A stretch of DNA of 64,000 nt from Exophiala sp. HKRS030 (lineage: Eukaryota > Ascomycota > Eurotiomycetes > Chaetothyriales > Herpotrichiellaceae). Position 1 is the first letter of the stretch. Each line of letters opens with the position of its first letter. Below, piece after piece: positions 23,567 through 34,323 of this stretch. The stretch spans positions 5,270,001 through 5,334,000 of the forward strand of contig JAHWDD010000001.1 in the NCBI GenBank assembly GCA_023897205.1. The letters are read 5' to 3'. The notes under the pieces were generated by a model. The model did not search any database. It was not told where the DNA came from and worked only from the letters and a program-made list of their open reading frames with translations. A program made the position numbers and the translations under genes.

Positions 23567-23709
23567 AGCCAGCACAGTTCCAAATCGTCAGAAGCACCGC
23601 ATCAACAGTGCAACGATATTTTCGGATCCACCTGCCTGAGTGAAGGTCTATGAGGACCGGCCGCCTCCACCAAGCAGGCGAAGATTGTGCTACAGTCGGT
23701 AGAGGCCAA

Positions 23710-24201
23710 ATGCCTGCTCCTCTCGACAAATATCGAGCCCAGAACAACTGGCTCTCCTATTTACGGCGGCCGAAAATCGATTTGCATTGTGACTTCAGAG
23801 ATCAACAAGGTGGGCGCTGAAAGCCTCGGGTGGTTCTCGTGCCTAATATTAGAAGTTGCTGAGTTCAAGTCACACGAATCTGTGACAGGGCAACGACAAT
23901 ATTCGGCTACGGCGTGGTCTTTGAGTATCACAAGAACCCCACAGATACGTCATTTAATAAGAAAGAAATATGGTCACGGGCCAAACTCGAAGGTATCTCG
24001 GCGCAGATGAATAGAATATTCAAGGTTCTCCAAGAGAGACTACCAGAAAACGGCTTTTGGAGGGCAAAGCTGCTGAGTGAGAGTGACACTAGAGCCGAGC
24101 TTGCATCACAAGTGAGGTCTAGACCTTTCCCACGAATCCTGTGTGCAACCACCGTAGAGGATGACGCCAATGGTGGGTTTGGCGAGCATGCATCCGGATG
24201 A
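23710..24201 (+). CDS. Possible small two-exon gene, function unknown
   Basis: Weak candidate. An ATG at 23710 opens a frame of 33 codons up to a GTGGGC donor (exon end 23809). The downstream frame ending at 24201 reads IFGYGVVFEYHKNP and continues with a charged, helix-like segment. Acceptors ending at 23863 or 23869 keep phase and follow a CTAAT branch-like site; the stronger-looking acceptor at 23888 does not keep phase. The product would be about 145 aa. I recognise no family. It starts 144 bp after the COX16 stop on the same strand, so it could also be untranslated COX16 sequence. Confidence 0.25.
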
Positions 24202-26152
24202 TGCGAGTAGGAATTGTAGCAGCTCGGTTGAGGATTGGGGACTGCGGCATCAGCAACGTGCTGCAACAACCAGTGTCTCGTACTGGTGTAAGAGGAGGAG
24301 TTGGAGCAGATACTGTAGTTCTGAGACCACGGCAGATGCCGGTGGCACAGACGTCTAGAACTCAGAGTGATTTGGGCAGTCGGTGCCCTGAAAACGTAAG
24401 CCCCGGAAACAATATTAGCGTGTCAAAACCACGTTGATGTGGAGGAGGAAGAGAACATACTCGTACGAGTACTCGTCCTGAACCGAAGACTCACTCGTAC
24501 CCTTTGTGTCGGGTCTACAACGGCCAAACGTGGTAAGTGGTGGGATAGTCACCTAGCTTTGAGATGGTGGTGATGATGCGAATGACATTGGGTCATATGC
24601 TACGTTGTCGGTAGGCGACTGCTTGGTGAACCTGTTCTGATTGGGTTGACGACGGGCTATCGGGTGCACAAGGTAGTCAGTGCTCACCCCCGTTGACGAA
24701 GGGATAATCCACTCTTACTGGCATTGCATGGCACTTCGCTTCAATTGGGGTGGCGTATCGATTCCAGCCGAGGGAGAAAGTGGCATGACCCGAAGGGGAT
24801 TCTGGTGTTCGCTTACCATGGGTTGTCCAATGCCACGCGCTTGACGTGCACTAGTGAGGATAATGGCGTTGAAATTATGCAGTACAATGGTATAGAGAAA
24901 TACCATTATCGTGTACGGAACATGGCAGTCGTGGTTGTTAATGTCTGAGAGAGGTGTTGGATTTACAATCAAACACCAACTGCGATTTCGGAGTCGTGGT
25001 GTCTGTAGTAGTGGCGTAGTCTGTACAGATTCATAGGCGGCTCAGTAAATCATCGTTCTCTGACCCTTAGAAAAGCCTAGAACAAGGAGACCCTGAAGCC
25101 CCGGCAGAGTGGCAGAGGGTGCTGACCCGTAAAGACCCTTGAAAGCCTGTACCAAAGAGGTGTAGATATGCTGGTGTGCAGATCTGTGATCCAGTGAGAC
25201 ACACTTTGCCGAAGACCCTGCACGCCCTTCGTCTTTGTGTGTTACTCGTACTCGTACTGTAAGAGTATCCTGCTTCACATTATTATTCACAACATCATGT
25301 TCGTAAGGAGCAACCAAAAGCATGAACAGGCCAGCAACAAGGGTGAGACTGAAAAATGACCTTTTGTTTTTTCGCCCTCGTGAGCGGAAATGACATACAA
25401 GGAGCACGGGCTGTCTTGTTACTACAATACGGAGCATGCCTGCGAGTAAGAAAACAGCCACCCGGGAGCCTCATGCTCGATTAAGGGCCCGGCGACGTCA
25501 TTGTGCACCGGGGGAGAAATTGGCTCAAGATATGCTTGTTAATTGGTGATTGGGGGCAAATTCTTATGGAGTAGTCAACACTCCCACCCTAATGGTGGAC
25601 ATTCGTCACCTGTACGAGGAATATCATGCTCCCCCTGGCCCCCCGGTAAAGGCCTTGTAGGTCATTTCTAATCCCCTATTACACCACCTACGGAGTACCC
25701 AGTACAATACTCGTACTAGGCGATCCCTACTCGCAGTCCTGTACTGTACTGTATCTCTACCCAGTACTCGTACTGATCGTAACTCCCTTACAATCAACGT
25801 GTTCCCCCTCTGAGCCCTGGGTTCTTTGATTATTCTTTTTCCTCAATCCTCTACTCCATACACGACAAGACCCTTTCCCTTCACCACCAAACTCATTCAC
25901 GTCCTTTTTGTTCCTGCAGACAATGACTCCGAACATGGACCAGACTTTTCATTCCTCGTTCACCGTGTCGTGTGCACCGTCTAGAATCACCATGACGTAG
26001 TGCTCAGCTGCAGCTTTCCAGCCTGTGCCTGCGCCTCGCCTCAATATCTAATCAAAACTACATCACATTCGACAGTATCTACTCAACCTCAGCACCACCA
26101 CATAGACTTAATTACGACAAAAACCACCTTTGCGTCCCTCTTAACCATTTTA
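24202..26152. other. Long gene-poor region upstream of the phosphatase gene
   Basis: About 1.95 kb without a gene that I can support; a 139-codon minus frame at 25461-25042 has no recognisable domain. It carries several ACTCGTAC-type words, among them a perfect 14-bp palindrome TACTCGTACGAGTA at 24458-24471, and one TACGGAGTA at 25689-25697. The last few hundred bases are CT-rich and are probably the promoter and leader of the phosphatase gene. Confidence 0.5.
25923..26000 (+). promoter_or_regulatory. Upstream ORF in the leader of the phosphatase gene
   Basis: ATG at 25923 opens a 25-codon frame that ends at TAG 25998-26000; an in-frame ATG-ACG-TAG minimal uORF lies at its end (25992-26000). 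It ends 152 bp before the main start. If transcription starts upstream it could damp translation of the phosphatase. It could instead be part of a missed first exon. Confidence 0.35.
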
Positions 26153-28777
26153 ATGACCTGCCACCACACCACCACCTCCTCTCCTCGCTCGTCCGGCCTG
26201 GCGACCAATGTTAACATGTCGGCCGTCGCGACTACATCGATAAAGTCGCCATCACACTCACATTCGCATTCAAAATCCCACTCACACTCACACTCACATT
26301 CGAGGTCATCTCGTCCCTCAACCACGCCGAGAGCTCAACCTGTCGCAGCTTCTGTCGGCCAACCTCTCCCTCCACTGCTCTCGCCGCAATCCCGCTCCCC
26401 TCACCACACAAAAGACCCCAAGAGCCCAAGCCCCAGCTATTTTGGCTTTGTCGTTGGTGGCGATGATTCAATACCGCCAGACTCGAATCCAGGCGCTCAT
26501 GCACGCCAGAATTGGAACTTTGGCAACGCGGGCATCCAGAGTGGTGTGCCCACGCCCCGGCATGTCCCAGTTGAGGCAAATCCTGAATTTGAAGCATTTA
26601 GAAGGCAGTCAGAACACAATCACCGCTTTGCATTGAACACAGCTTTCAGCAGACCTAGCCAATCCAGAAACAATTCAACCTCGACCTCACACACTGAAGC
26701 ACCATCGCCGTTGACTAAACTTCCAGAGTTGGGTCGCCGAACGAACACTAGCGAGGACTCCACAGGTCAGGGTCCAAAGACGAGTAATGCTTCATTCTTC
26801 GACTTGCCGAGACAACAGTCACCGGTATCCCTGAACCTACCTCACAGCGTGGCAGACTATCAACATGCCCGACTTTCCCTCCCCGACAATGGGCTTCGAA
26901 CGCCGCCGATGAATCTCGTACGCCAGACCTCGCGCTCGGATACTTTGCCATTATCTGGTCAAAAAGATATGGCTCCTTTGGCGGCGCCTGTCCATATTGC
27001 CGAAATATTGAAGGACGAATCTAGCCTGGTGCTCGTACTTGACTTGAGAGTGTACCAACAATACGCTAACTCCCGAATACAAGGCGCTTTGAACTTATGC
27101 ATACCAACTACCCTGCTCAAGAGGCCTGCATACAACGTACAGAAACTAGCCGACACCTTCGCTTCTGGTCGGGATCAGGAAATGTTCTCAAGATGGCGAG
27201 AATGCTCTCATATTGTAGTCTACGACGCTAATTCCAGCTCGAGTAAAGAGGCCGTCACACCTCTCAACGTACTCAAAAAGTTTACCACCGAAGGATGGCA
27301 TGGTGTCGGGTTGGTCGTTAAAGGTGGTTTCCTCGCCTTTCAGAAACAGGTACCTGACCTGGTCGACTCAGGCTCTGTACAGTCCGGAGCTGGAAACTCG
27401 GCTCAGCCATTATCAATATCTGCTCCTGCGAACGATACACTTGCAGTAGCCGGAGGCTGTGCCATGCCTACCACCAAGTCCGCAGCGAATCCCTTCTTCG
27501 GCAATATCCGGCAAAACATGGATCTCCTCGATGGCGTGGGTCAAATGCCCATCAAAAAGCCTACAAACTTGTCATCAGAGGCTGAAGGTTCGTTACCTAC
27601 CTGGCTCAAGCGCGCGTCATCCAACTCCGACGATGGAAAGCTGGTATCAGATCGGTTTTTGAACATTGAGAAGTCGGAACAAAAGCGGATGCAAGACGCA
27701 CTCAGCGTTCACGTTTCGTACGGCACCCCGAGGTCCGAGAAGCCCACCAAAATTCAAGTTGCGGGAATTGAGAAAGGTTCCAAAAACCGATACAATAATA
27801 TCTTCCCCTACGATCACACCCGAGTCCGACTGCAAGACGTTCCCAACGACAGCTGCGATTATATCAATGCCAGTCATGTCAAGGCCGAGTATTCAAACCG
27901 ACATTATATCGCAACACAAGCTCCCATCCCGGCCACGTTTAATGACTTTTGGCGCGTTGTCTGGGAACAAGATGTTCGCGTTATTGTCATGCTGACAGCA
28001 GAGGCTGAAGGTGGCCAAGTCAAGAGCCACGTATACTGGAAGACTGGGGAATTTGGGGCTCTCAAACTTAAGCAGCTATCGGAGCGTCGGGTCAGTCTGG
28101 AGTCAAAGAGCACAGCACCAAGAACACCTGCATCAAGTAGACCTACTCTCGGACCTAGAAGATCGACAACAGCGAACATTCCCTTGAAGGATGACGCCAA
28201 ATCTCCGACGACAAAGTCTCCCAGTGCTGTTGTACGCCATTTCAGTCTGAGTCACTCTGCACATCCATTCCAGCCTATGCGAGAAGTCACTCAGATCCAG
28301 TATGAAGATTGGCCCGATTTTGGTGCTCCTGCGAGTCCCAATGAACTGCTTGGTTTGGTGGAACAGGTCAACAAATATGTTCGTGGCTCCTCAAGTCCTT
28401 CGTCGGTCGTAGGACCTGATGAGGCAACACCAGAAGGTGCACGCCCCATTGTGGTCCATTGCAGCGCAGGCTGTGGGCGAACAGGGACTTTTTGCACCAT
28501 TGACTCGGTCATTGATATGTTGAAGAGGCAGAGACTCTCTCATGAGGGTGGAGGGGACAAGATGGACATCGACGACGGAGACTGGGTCGATCGAGACGAT
28601 GTCGATCTGGTAGCAAAGACTGTGGATGATTTCCGACACCAACGGCTGAGCATGGTTCAGAATTTACGACAATTCGTTTTGTGTTATGAAAGCATTTTGC
28701 AATGGCTGGTTCAGCAAAACGACCCAACTCACACGAAGCGACCTGGTGTTCGCGACCCTAGACGGAGTTATGGTTGA
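26153..28777 (+). CDS. Rhodanese-PTP tyrosine phosphatase (Pyp1/Ptp2/3 type)
   Basis: Single exon, 874 aa from the first ATG at 26153; a second one at 26216 is possible. Parts: a disordered N terminus with a Ser-His repeat (SHSHSHSKSHSHSHSHS, from CACTCA-like repeats), a rhodanese-like (Cdc25-homology) domain at about residues 274-396, and a classical PTP domain at about 512-860. The PTP has DYINASHVK, the WPD loop with Trp720 and Asp722, and the signature HCSAGCGRTG with nucleophile Cys at about 770. In yeasts this architecture (Ptp2/3, Pyp1/2) inactivates stress MAP kinases of the Hog1/Sty1 class; a docking role of the rhodanese part is known for such enzymes. An insert in the PTP domain is Ser/Thr-rich. 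The leader has a uORF. Confidence 0.9.
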   Translation: MTCHHTTTSSPRSSGLATNVNMSAVATTSIKSPSHSHSHSKSHSHSHSHSRSSRPSTTPRAQPVAASVGQPLPPLLSPQSRSPHHTKDPKSPSPSYFGFVVGGDDSIPPDSNPGAHARQNWNFGNAGIQSGVPTPRHVPVEANPEFEAFRRQSEHNHRFALNTAFSRPSQSRNNSTSTSHTEAPSPLTKLPELGRRTNTSEDSTGQGPKTSNASFFDLPRQQSPVSLNLPHSVADYQHARLSLPDNGLRTPPMNLVRQTSRSDTLPLSGQKDMAPLAAPVHIAEILKDESSLVLVLDLRVYQQYANSRIQGALNLCIPTTLLKRPAYNVQKLADTFASGRDQEMFSRWRECSHIVVYDANSSSSKEAVTPLNVLKKFTTEGWHGVGLVVKGGFLAFQKQVPDLVDSGSVQSGAGNSAQPLSISAPANDTLAVAGGCAMPTTKSAANPFFGNIRQNMDLLDGVGQMPIKKPTNLSSEAEGSLPTWLKRASSNSDDGKLVSDRFLNIEKSEQKRMQDALSVHVSYGTPRSEKPTKIQVAGIEKGSKNRYNNIFPYDHTRVRLQDVPNDSCDYINASHVKAEYSNRHYIATQAPIPATFNDFWRVVWEQDVRVIVMLTAEAEGGQVKSHVYWKTGEFGALKLKQLSERRVSLESKSTAPRTPASSRPTLGPRRSTTANIPLKDDAKSPTTKSPSAVVRHFSLSHSAHPFQPMREVTQIQYEDWPDFGAPASPNELLGLVEQVNKYVRGSSSPSSVVGPDEATPEGARPIVVHCSAGCGRTGTFCTIDSVIDMLKRQRLSHEGGGDKMDIDDGDWVDRDDVDLVAKTVDDFRHQRLSMVQNLRQFVLCYESILQWLVQQNDPTHTKRPGVRDPRRSYG

Positions 28778-30389
28778 TGTACCTACGGGGAGTATCACGT
28801 TGAATACGATGAGTCAAGATGGGATTTGAGCAATGAACAAAGCATAGCATGAGTTATGGTATGGTATGGGATAGGGATGGGCTGGGCTGGGACTAAATAC
28901 ATGTGCGATGCATAGCATGATGGTACTTATCAACATACCTTAGGTACCTACGGAGTTTCATTGCCGAAAGACGCTGCCGGCATTCCGGGATTGAGGTTTG
29001 TTTTATGCAGCAAGGCAAAGTACTTACCTAAGTTGGGTACTTATTTAATACGACTTTCCATACTTTTGTCCTCCATACAGGACAATGGACATGGCTTTTT
29101 GTTCATTCTCTCTTTTTTTTAAGCAATACGTTGATTAACATGTCTAGTTGTCCGATGTTGACGAGAGTAGGAGGTTCACCTCTACCGGGGGGAGAGAGTG
29201 AGTGAGTGAGAGTATACGAGAGTGTGTACCATGTAATTCGTAATGGATCCTCCGGTACTCCGTACTCCAGATTTATGAGTTCCTGTACTCTCCGGAAGAC
29301 CCTTGGTGGAGAAGAGCACGTATTCCGTGATGACAAAAGTGATGAACCCTACTTAGGAGTCAAGGTACGAAAGGGATGTTAATCATAGATATTTAGGTGT
29401 TTTGAAGTTGACGAGAACAGTGTTGTGTTGCGAAAGGGAAAAAAACCCAACGTGAACCCACGCTGTTCCTTTCAAGCTCGCTTTCTTTTTTGGGGGGTCT
29501 CTTTCTAAGAGGGAGGACGTCAGAGTTTCATATCATTCTAAACCCGGGTACGGACTTGAACGTTCGGATCCTGCAAAGGGGGGAAGGATTACGGAGTCCG
29601 AAAGAAAAGGAAATATATGATGTCAAGAAAGGTGACAGAGTAAATAACTCCGTTGAACGGATCAGTCTGGCGAGGATGGGAAATGAGAATCCAGAGAACA
29701 CCCCCCCCAAAAAAGAATCAAAACACTACCAAGTACACCAAAGTACTTTGTAGACATACTGCAATATATACCATCAACTATTCTATACCCCCAAGGCAGT
29801 CATCAAACATGATCCGTCAACGGATACACTCACTACCTGGTCATCAATATTTCGCGAGCAAACAATACAGAAAAACCAAAAAGGTAATGCCAAAGCCACA
29901 AGAGTCCAAAAACAAAAAAGAAATTCGTCACTTCCGATCGAAATCAACCATGATTTCTCCGTTGGAACCGATAAACAAAAAAAGACCAAACAAAAAAACA
30001 AAAGCAAAAGGTCCTGTATGTAACCAAAAGCGAGTGAATGACGACAGGGTATAATCGTATAATTGGTTGCAAATTTGTGTGTCCATTCCTCCGCCCGTCG
30101 ACGCCCACGCTTCCCACGCTCCGGGTATCATTCATGGCAAGGTTGTTAAGAATGATTAATGTAGATCGTTCTCCTTTTTTTCAAGTGGTAGAGGTGTCGA
30201 TGATGCATGCATGTCGTTCCATGATGACGACAAAAGTCGGCCGTGCTGAATCGTTCCGGAAAAGGGCCCGTCTCCTTTCACTTCACTGTAGTTGGTACTT
30301 GGTACTCGACAAGTGACGATGGCCCCGTTGCTTTGCCCGTCGTTTCGTATCTCGCTTGTTCTGCTCCTCACCCGAAATCGAACACGGCT
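28778..30389. other. Long convergent intergenic region
   Basis: About 1.6 kb between the stops of the phosphatase (+) and the four-TM gene (-). It holds short low-complexity pieces (A-rich about 29870-30020), one TACTCCGTA at 29256-29264 and no credible gene. Small frames at 29490-30130 on both strands show no conserved pattern. Confidence 0.5.
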
Positions 30390-31193
30390 TTAGGGGCTAG
30401 GGAATGGTTTGGGTTGTTGAGATTGTCCCGAACCACGCAGTTTCTCTCTCGATTCACCCGTCGTCCATCGTCGCGATCGGATGAGTTCCCACAAGGCCAA
30501 CAGCGCCACCGCTGCTCCGATGACGAACAAGGGGATCAGGTTCCATCGCCATCCACTGATCAGTCGAAGGTGGTACTTCAACGTGCCTCTATCGCTAGAA
30601 TGCGCGAGGTCCAGCTTGAGGAGCGCCTTGAACCAGTTGTCCGGTGTCCAGTGGTCGAGAGGGTACATTGCTGGTTCGGGATTTTGTTCGGCGATCGTCA
30701 GGTTGATCGTTTGATTGTCGGTCTGGGCAACTACCACGTTGACGTAGATCAGGGCGGAGAGCGTCAGGGCCGCTGACAACCAAGTCATGACTACCCAGAA
30801 GATGAAGAGAAAGGAGTGGTTTGTCGCATTGGTCTGGTTACATCAGTCAACATCAGCTTTCAATCTTCTGTGCATAGGATGAGCTGTCTAGGACAAGTAA
30901 CTCACCTTCCTGGCCCGTCTATTTTCGAACCAAATGGTCAATAGACCACCTAGGCCGATCAAGATAATGGCTGTCCCTGCTGCGCCGTTGCTTGTATGGC
31001 CTTGGTCGACGTATAGATTCTTGGGTTTGCCATGGATGTCGAAAGATCCAGATGATGTATCGACAGTGAAGAATTTGCCAGCTCGTGCGTGGAGGAAGCC
31101 AACCGTCGCTGAGATCATGCTCAACTCGATCAGGCCATCGATCATGAGAATGGGCAGAATGATGTAGAAGGGGAAAAATGGAGATCGAGCCAT
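30390..31193 (-). CDS. Four-transmembrane protein of unknown function
   Basis: Two exons on the minus strand: 31193-30906 and 30833-30390, 243 aa; the 72-bp intron starts GTGAGT and ends ACCAG, phase 0. Four hydrophobic segments: PFYIILPILMIDGLIELSM near the N terminus, GTAIILIGLGGLLTIWF, then FLFIFWVVMTWLSAALTLSA from exon 2, and LIPLFVIGAAVALLALWEL near the C terminus. Between TM3 and TM4 is an outside-type loop with two N-glycosylation sequons (NQT, NLT). The layout is like MARVEL/SUR7-type membrane proteins, but I see no motif that proves it. The C-terminal tail is basic, with RSRRW. Probably a plasma-membrane or secretory-pathway protein. Confidence 0.75.
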
Positions 31194-33162
31194 CTTGACG
31201 GTAGTCGGGGTTTGTGTCCTCTCTCAACGCTGATGTTGCAGATATTGTTCAGCCACGTAGGAGTTATTGTCCACCTTCGTCGCCTTCCCCACTTGTTGAC
31301 TGCTTGTGGTATATCGGCCACGCTCTCTTCGCGACAGCGCAATATTCATGTACGGTCGGTCGTAAATGAACAATTCGAAAACAAAAAATGGGAAAGTATC
31401 AGCAGTAAGTAGTGATTCAGCCCTTGAGCAGCCTTAAATGAAGTAACGTGGGGTCAAAGGATGGGTGTTGGCGTTATTATAATAGCATTTTCCGGACAAG
31501 TCCTGGTTATGGTTCCGCTTATTAGGCTGGACGCCGGTACAAGATGGTGCGCTTGTCGCAAAGCCACTAGGGAGATTGACTTATACCAGAGGCTCACCAG
31601 GCAGGCCAGGAGCTAGAATGGAAATCTGGGACTTTGCATGCCCAAGAAAATCCTTCCAGGTGGCACGACTCACCGATGTGTTGCTAGGATGAACCCTGGC
31701 AATTGAACTCAGACCTACCGAAAGTCCGTCAACTTGGCAAACCACAGCCAGGTGTCATCTTCAACGGGCAACGACTTTCCTGTTTAGGGCCCGACATTAA
31801 CCCTAGCAATGTGAAGACAAAGGTAATCACTCAAAGGAATGGAATACCAAGACTTTAGGCCAGCCAGGAATGACAAAGGAACAGGACGGTCCATAGGAGT
31901 CCGATACGCCGCCACAGAGCCTCGTGTTCAGCCGTTGATCTTGGCCGCCGCCGACATTTGTGGCTGTCTGGAAGCCAAGGAAAGTAAATAATCACCGCTG
32001 CATACGAGTCCTCGTAGAATGTTTGGCAAAAGCCCGATGGCTGGCTTATTATCAGATCAGTACTCCGTACTCCGTGTGCGGTGGAAGGAGTCGCCCTCTG
32101 CATGTATCATGGCAGTGCGGTGGACAATCATGATCCTGACTTGATGACAAAAGAGAAAAAATTGGAATCTCGTTTACTCGACCAGAGAATCAAAGAAATC
32201 GAGTTTAGTGCTGACGGCCTGACCGGGGTCGGAAGCAGCCAACTTGATCCAGAGTGGCTCCGCCCATGTGGCCAAGGATGCCTTTCCAATTAAAGCTCAA
32301 TAACGAGGCTGTGACACTGTTGGCCTGGTCAGTCCTCGTTCGCCACGATGGAAGCTGTTTGATAATCGTGCCATGGGGTTGTTTCGATCGTTGTCTGTCA
32401 TGTCATCGTCGCAATGCCTAAGATAGAGTAGGGACTGAATTGTGGCAATAATGAGAGGCAAGTCGGTCTTGCACGTGCTGCCAAGATCCCAGGTTGGCTA
32501 TGTAAGTTATTACTAATCAGACATTCCGCCTTGTTGGTAGCCCATCACACGTGCACACCGCGACCTCAGAGGAGAGGAGGCACCAACAACATCCTGAGTC
32601 ACTATTCCAGATGAACCCATGTCGGTGACGAGCAACCACAAGTGGTGACACTTGTCTTGCAGACCAGCAATGTGCGTCGATCATGCAACATGCGAATACG
32701 AAGCGGGGAAATAGGTCGCGAGCATCGAGCCGTTGTTTAATTCGTATCCCAGAAGCTTCTCCCCAGGGTTCAGATGCCTGATTTCTCCGCTCAATTTCTG
32801 CCGTGTCCAGGCAGAAGTCCAGGGATTCACCGCGCCAAGTCAGATGACTCCGCGTCTGAGTGGTCACTTCAATACGAGGTCGCCCGTTTCTGCGAACGCG
32901 TTTGCTGTTGAGAAGTGAAGGAGGGACAAAAAGTGTCGTAATTAATGATCTTTTTGACTTCATACCGTCGGGCATGGGACAACCATCTCTGCGATTCAAA
33001 GGCAAGAAAAGGTATAAAAGAAAGGTGAGCCACATCGGGATGTCAGGTTGTCAAGAAGTTCGTCGATGTCTCCTCAAAACAACACCAGAGAATCCACCAA
33101 CTTCCGAAATTGTAACCTTCACATTTAGGCATTGAGATCACCGCTATTCGGCTGTAATCATT
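31194..33162. other. Long divergent intergenic region
   Basis: About 1.97 kb between the start of the four-TM gene (-) and the start of the DUF899 gene (+). One TACTCCGTA copy at 32061-32069. Several small frames exist (for instance 33035-32517, minus, 172 codons) but none has a start context, domain or splice pattern I can support. I see no RNA gene. Confidence 0.5.
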
Positions 33163-34011
33163 ATGGCTCCTAAAGAGGTAGGCAGGTCCCTAGCACACTC
33201 GGGACACAGATCATGAGCTGAGAACTTCCAGATCGTCACATATGAGGAGTACCTCCCTATGCGCCTTGCTCTCCTCGAGAAAGAGAAACAAGCCACACGT
33301 GCCCGGGACGAATTGAGCGCTGCACGTCGCCAGCTACCCCTAGTAGAGGTCGCAACATCTTATAAGTTTACCGCCGTCGACGCGGCTGGGGATCACAAAG
33401 AGGTCACTTTACTTGATCTTTTCAATGGCCGCCCTCAACTCATCATCTATCACTTCATGTTCGACCCAAGCTGGGATGCAGGGTGCAGCTCTTGCAGTCT
33501 TTTTGCTGACCACATCCCACCACTTGAGCACTTGAACTCACACTCAACCTCGTTTGCCGCAGTGTCTCGTGCTCCAGTCGAAAAGATCGAGGCGTACAAG
33601 AAGCGCATGGGTTGGAAATTTCCCTGGGTGTCGAGCAATGGCACAAACTTCAATTATGACTTTCACGCCACTCAAGATGAGTCTGTTGCCCCTATCCAGT
33701 ACAATTTCAAGGACAAAGCAGAGCTTGAGCGGCGTGGTATGGACTATTTTGCCCGCGGTGAACAGCCGGGCCATTCAGTCTTTGTGCTTGGTGGCGAGAA
33801 GAGTGGCATTGGAGAGCCTGGAAAGGCGTACCATAGCTACTCGGCCTACGCTCGCGGTGGTGAACATCTCATTGGTACATTGAGCTGGTTGGACATGGCA
33901 CCATTGGGCAGATTGGACGGTATCAATGGGGTTGCCGGTCTCGGATACAAGAGACGTGACGAGTATACCGACGACGACCTGAAGGGCATTGAGGCCAGGA
34001 TTGGTGCTTAA
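33163..34011 (+). CDS. DUF899 thioredoxin-like protein
   Basis: Two exons: a 15-nt first exon 33163-33177 (MAPKE) and 33232-34011; 264 aa. The 54-bp intron starts GTAGGC and ends CCAG. The join gives MAPKEIVTYEEYLPMRLALL followed by EKEKQATRARDEL, which matches the normal start of DUF899 proteins, so the small exon is well supported. Inside are the family's strand HFMFDPSWDAGCSSCSLFAD with a C-S-S-C pair, and HSYSAYARG near the C terminus. DUF899 proteins have a thioredoxin-like fold; their reaction is not known. The family is common in bacteria and scattered in fungi. A cytosolic place is likely, as no signal peptide is seen. Confidence 0.88.
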
Positions 34012-34323
34012 CTTACAAACTGTTGAGGGGTGAAATTGTAAAATTGGTGGGGATGGGACCATCAAATATCGAGCAGTCCAAGATACTCAGTATGTTCAAA
34101 TGATATGTGTTTTCAGCGGTGTTGAGAGAGCGAGGTTCAATGAATTGCAGTTGTCCTTTGAGCACGACGCTGGTGAGGTGCTGTACAAGCCATGGCCGAA
34201 GCTCCCCAAGCTTCCCCCACGAACTTCTCTCGGCGAACGCTAAATAATCATCAATCACCCACAGCATCACGGAATACTCCGTCGTCTCGAAAGCGAGCAT
34301 TTTGTGATACTCCGTACCTTCAG

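Noticed and set aside
25042..25461. 139-codon minus-strand frame with a hydrophobic stretch
   Set aside because: No family, no splice context, and it lies in repeat-word-rich intergenic sequence; probably chance.
32517..33035. 172-codon minus-strand frame upstream of the DUF899 gene
   Set aside because: No recognisable domain, cysteine- and arginine-rich random look, and it lies in the likely promoter.
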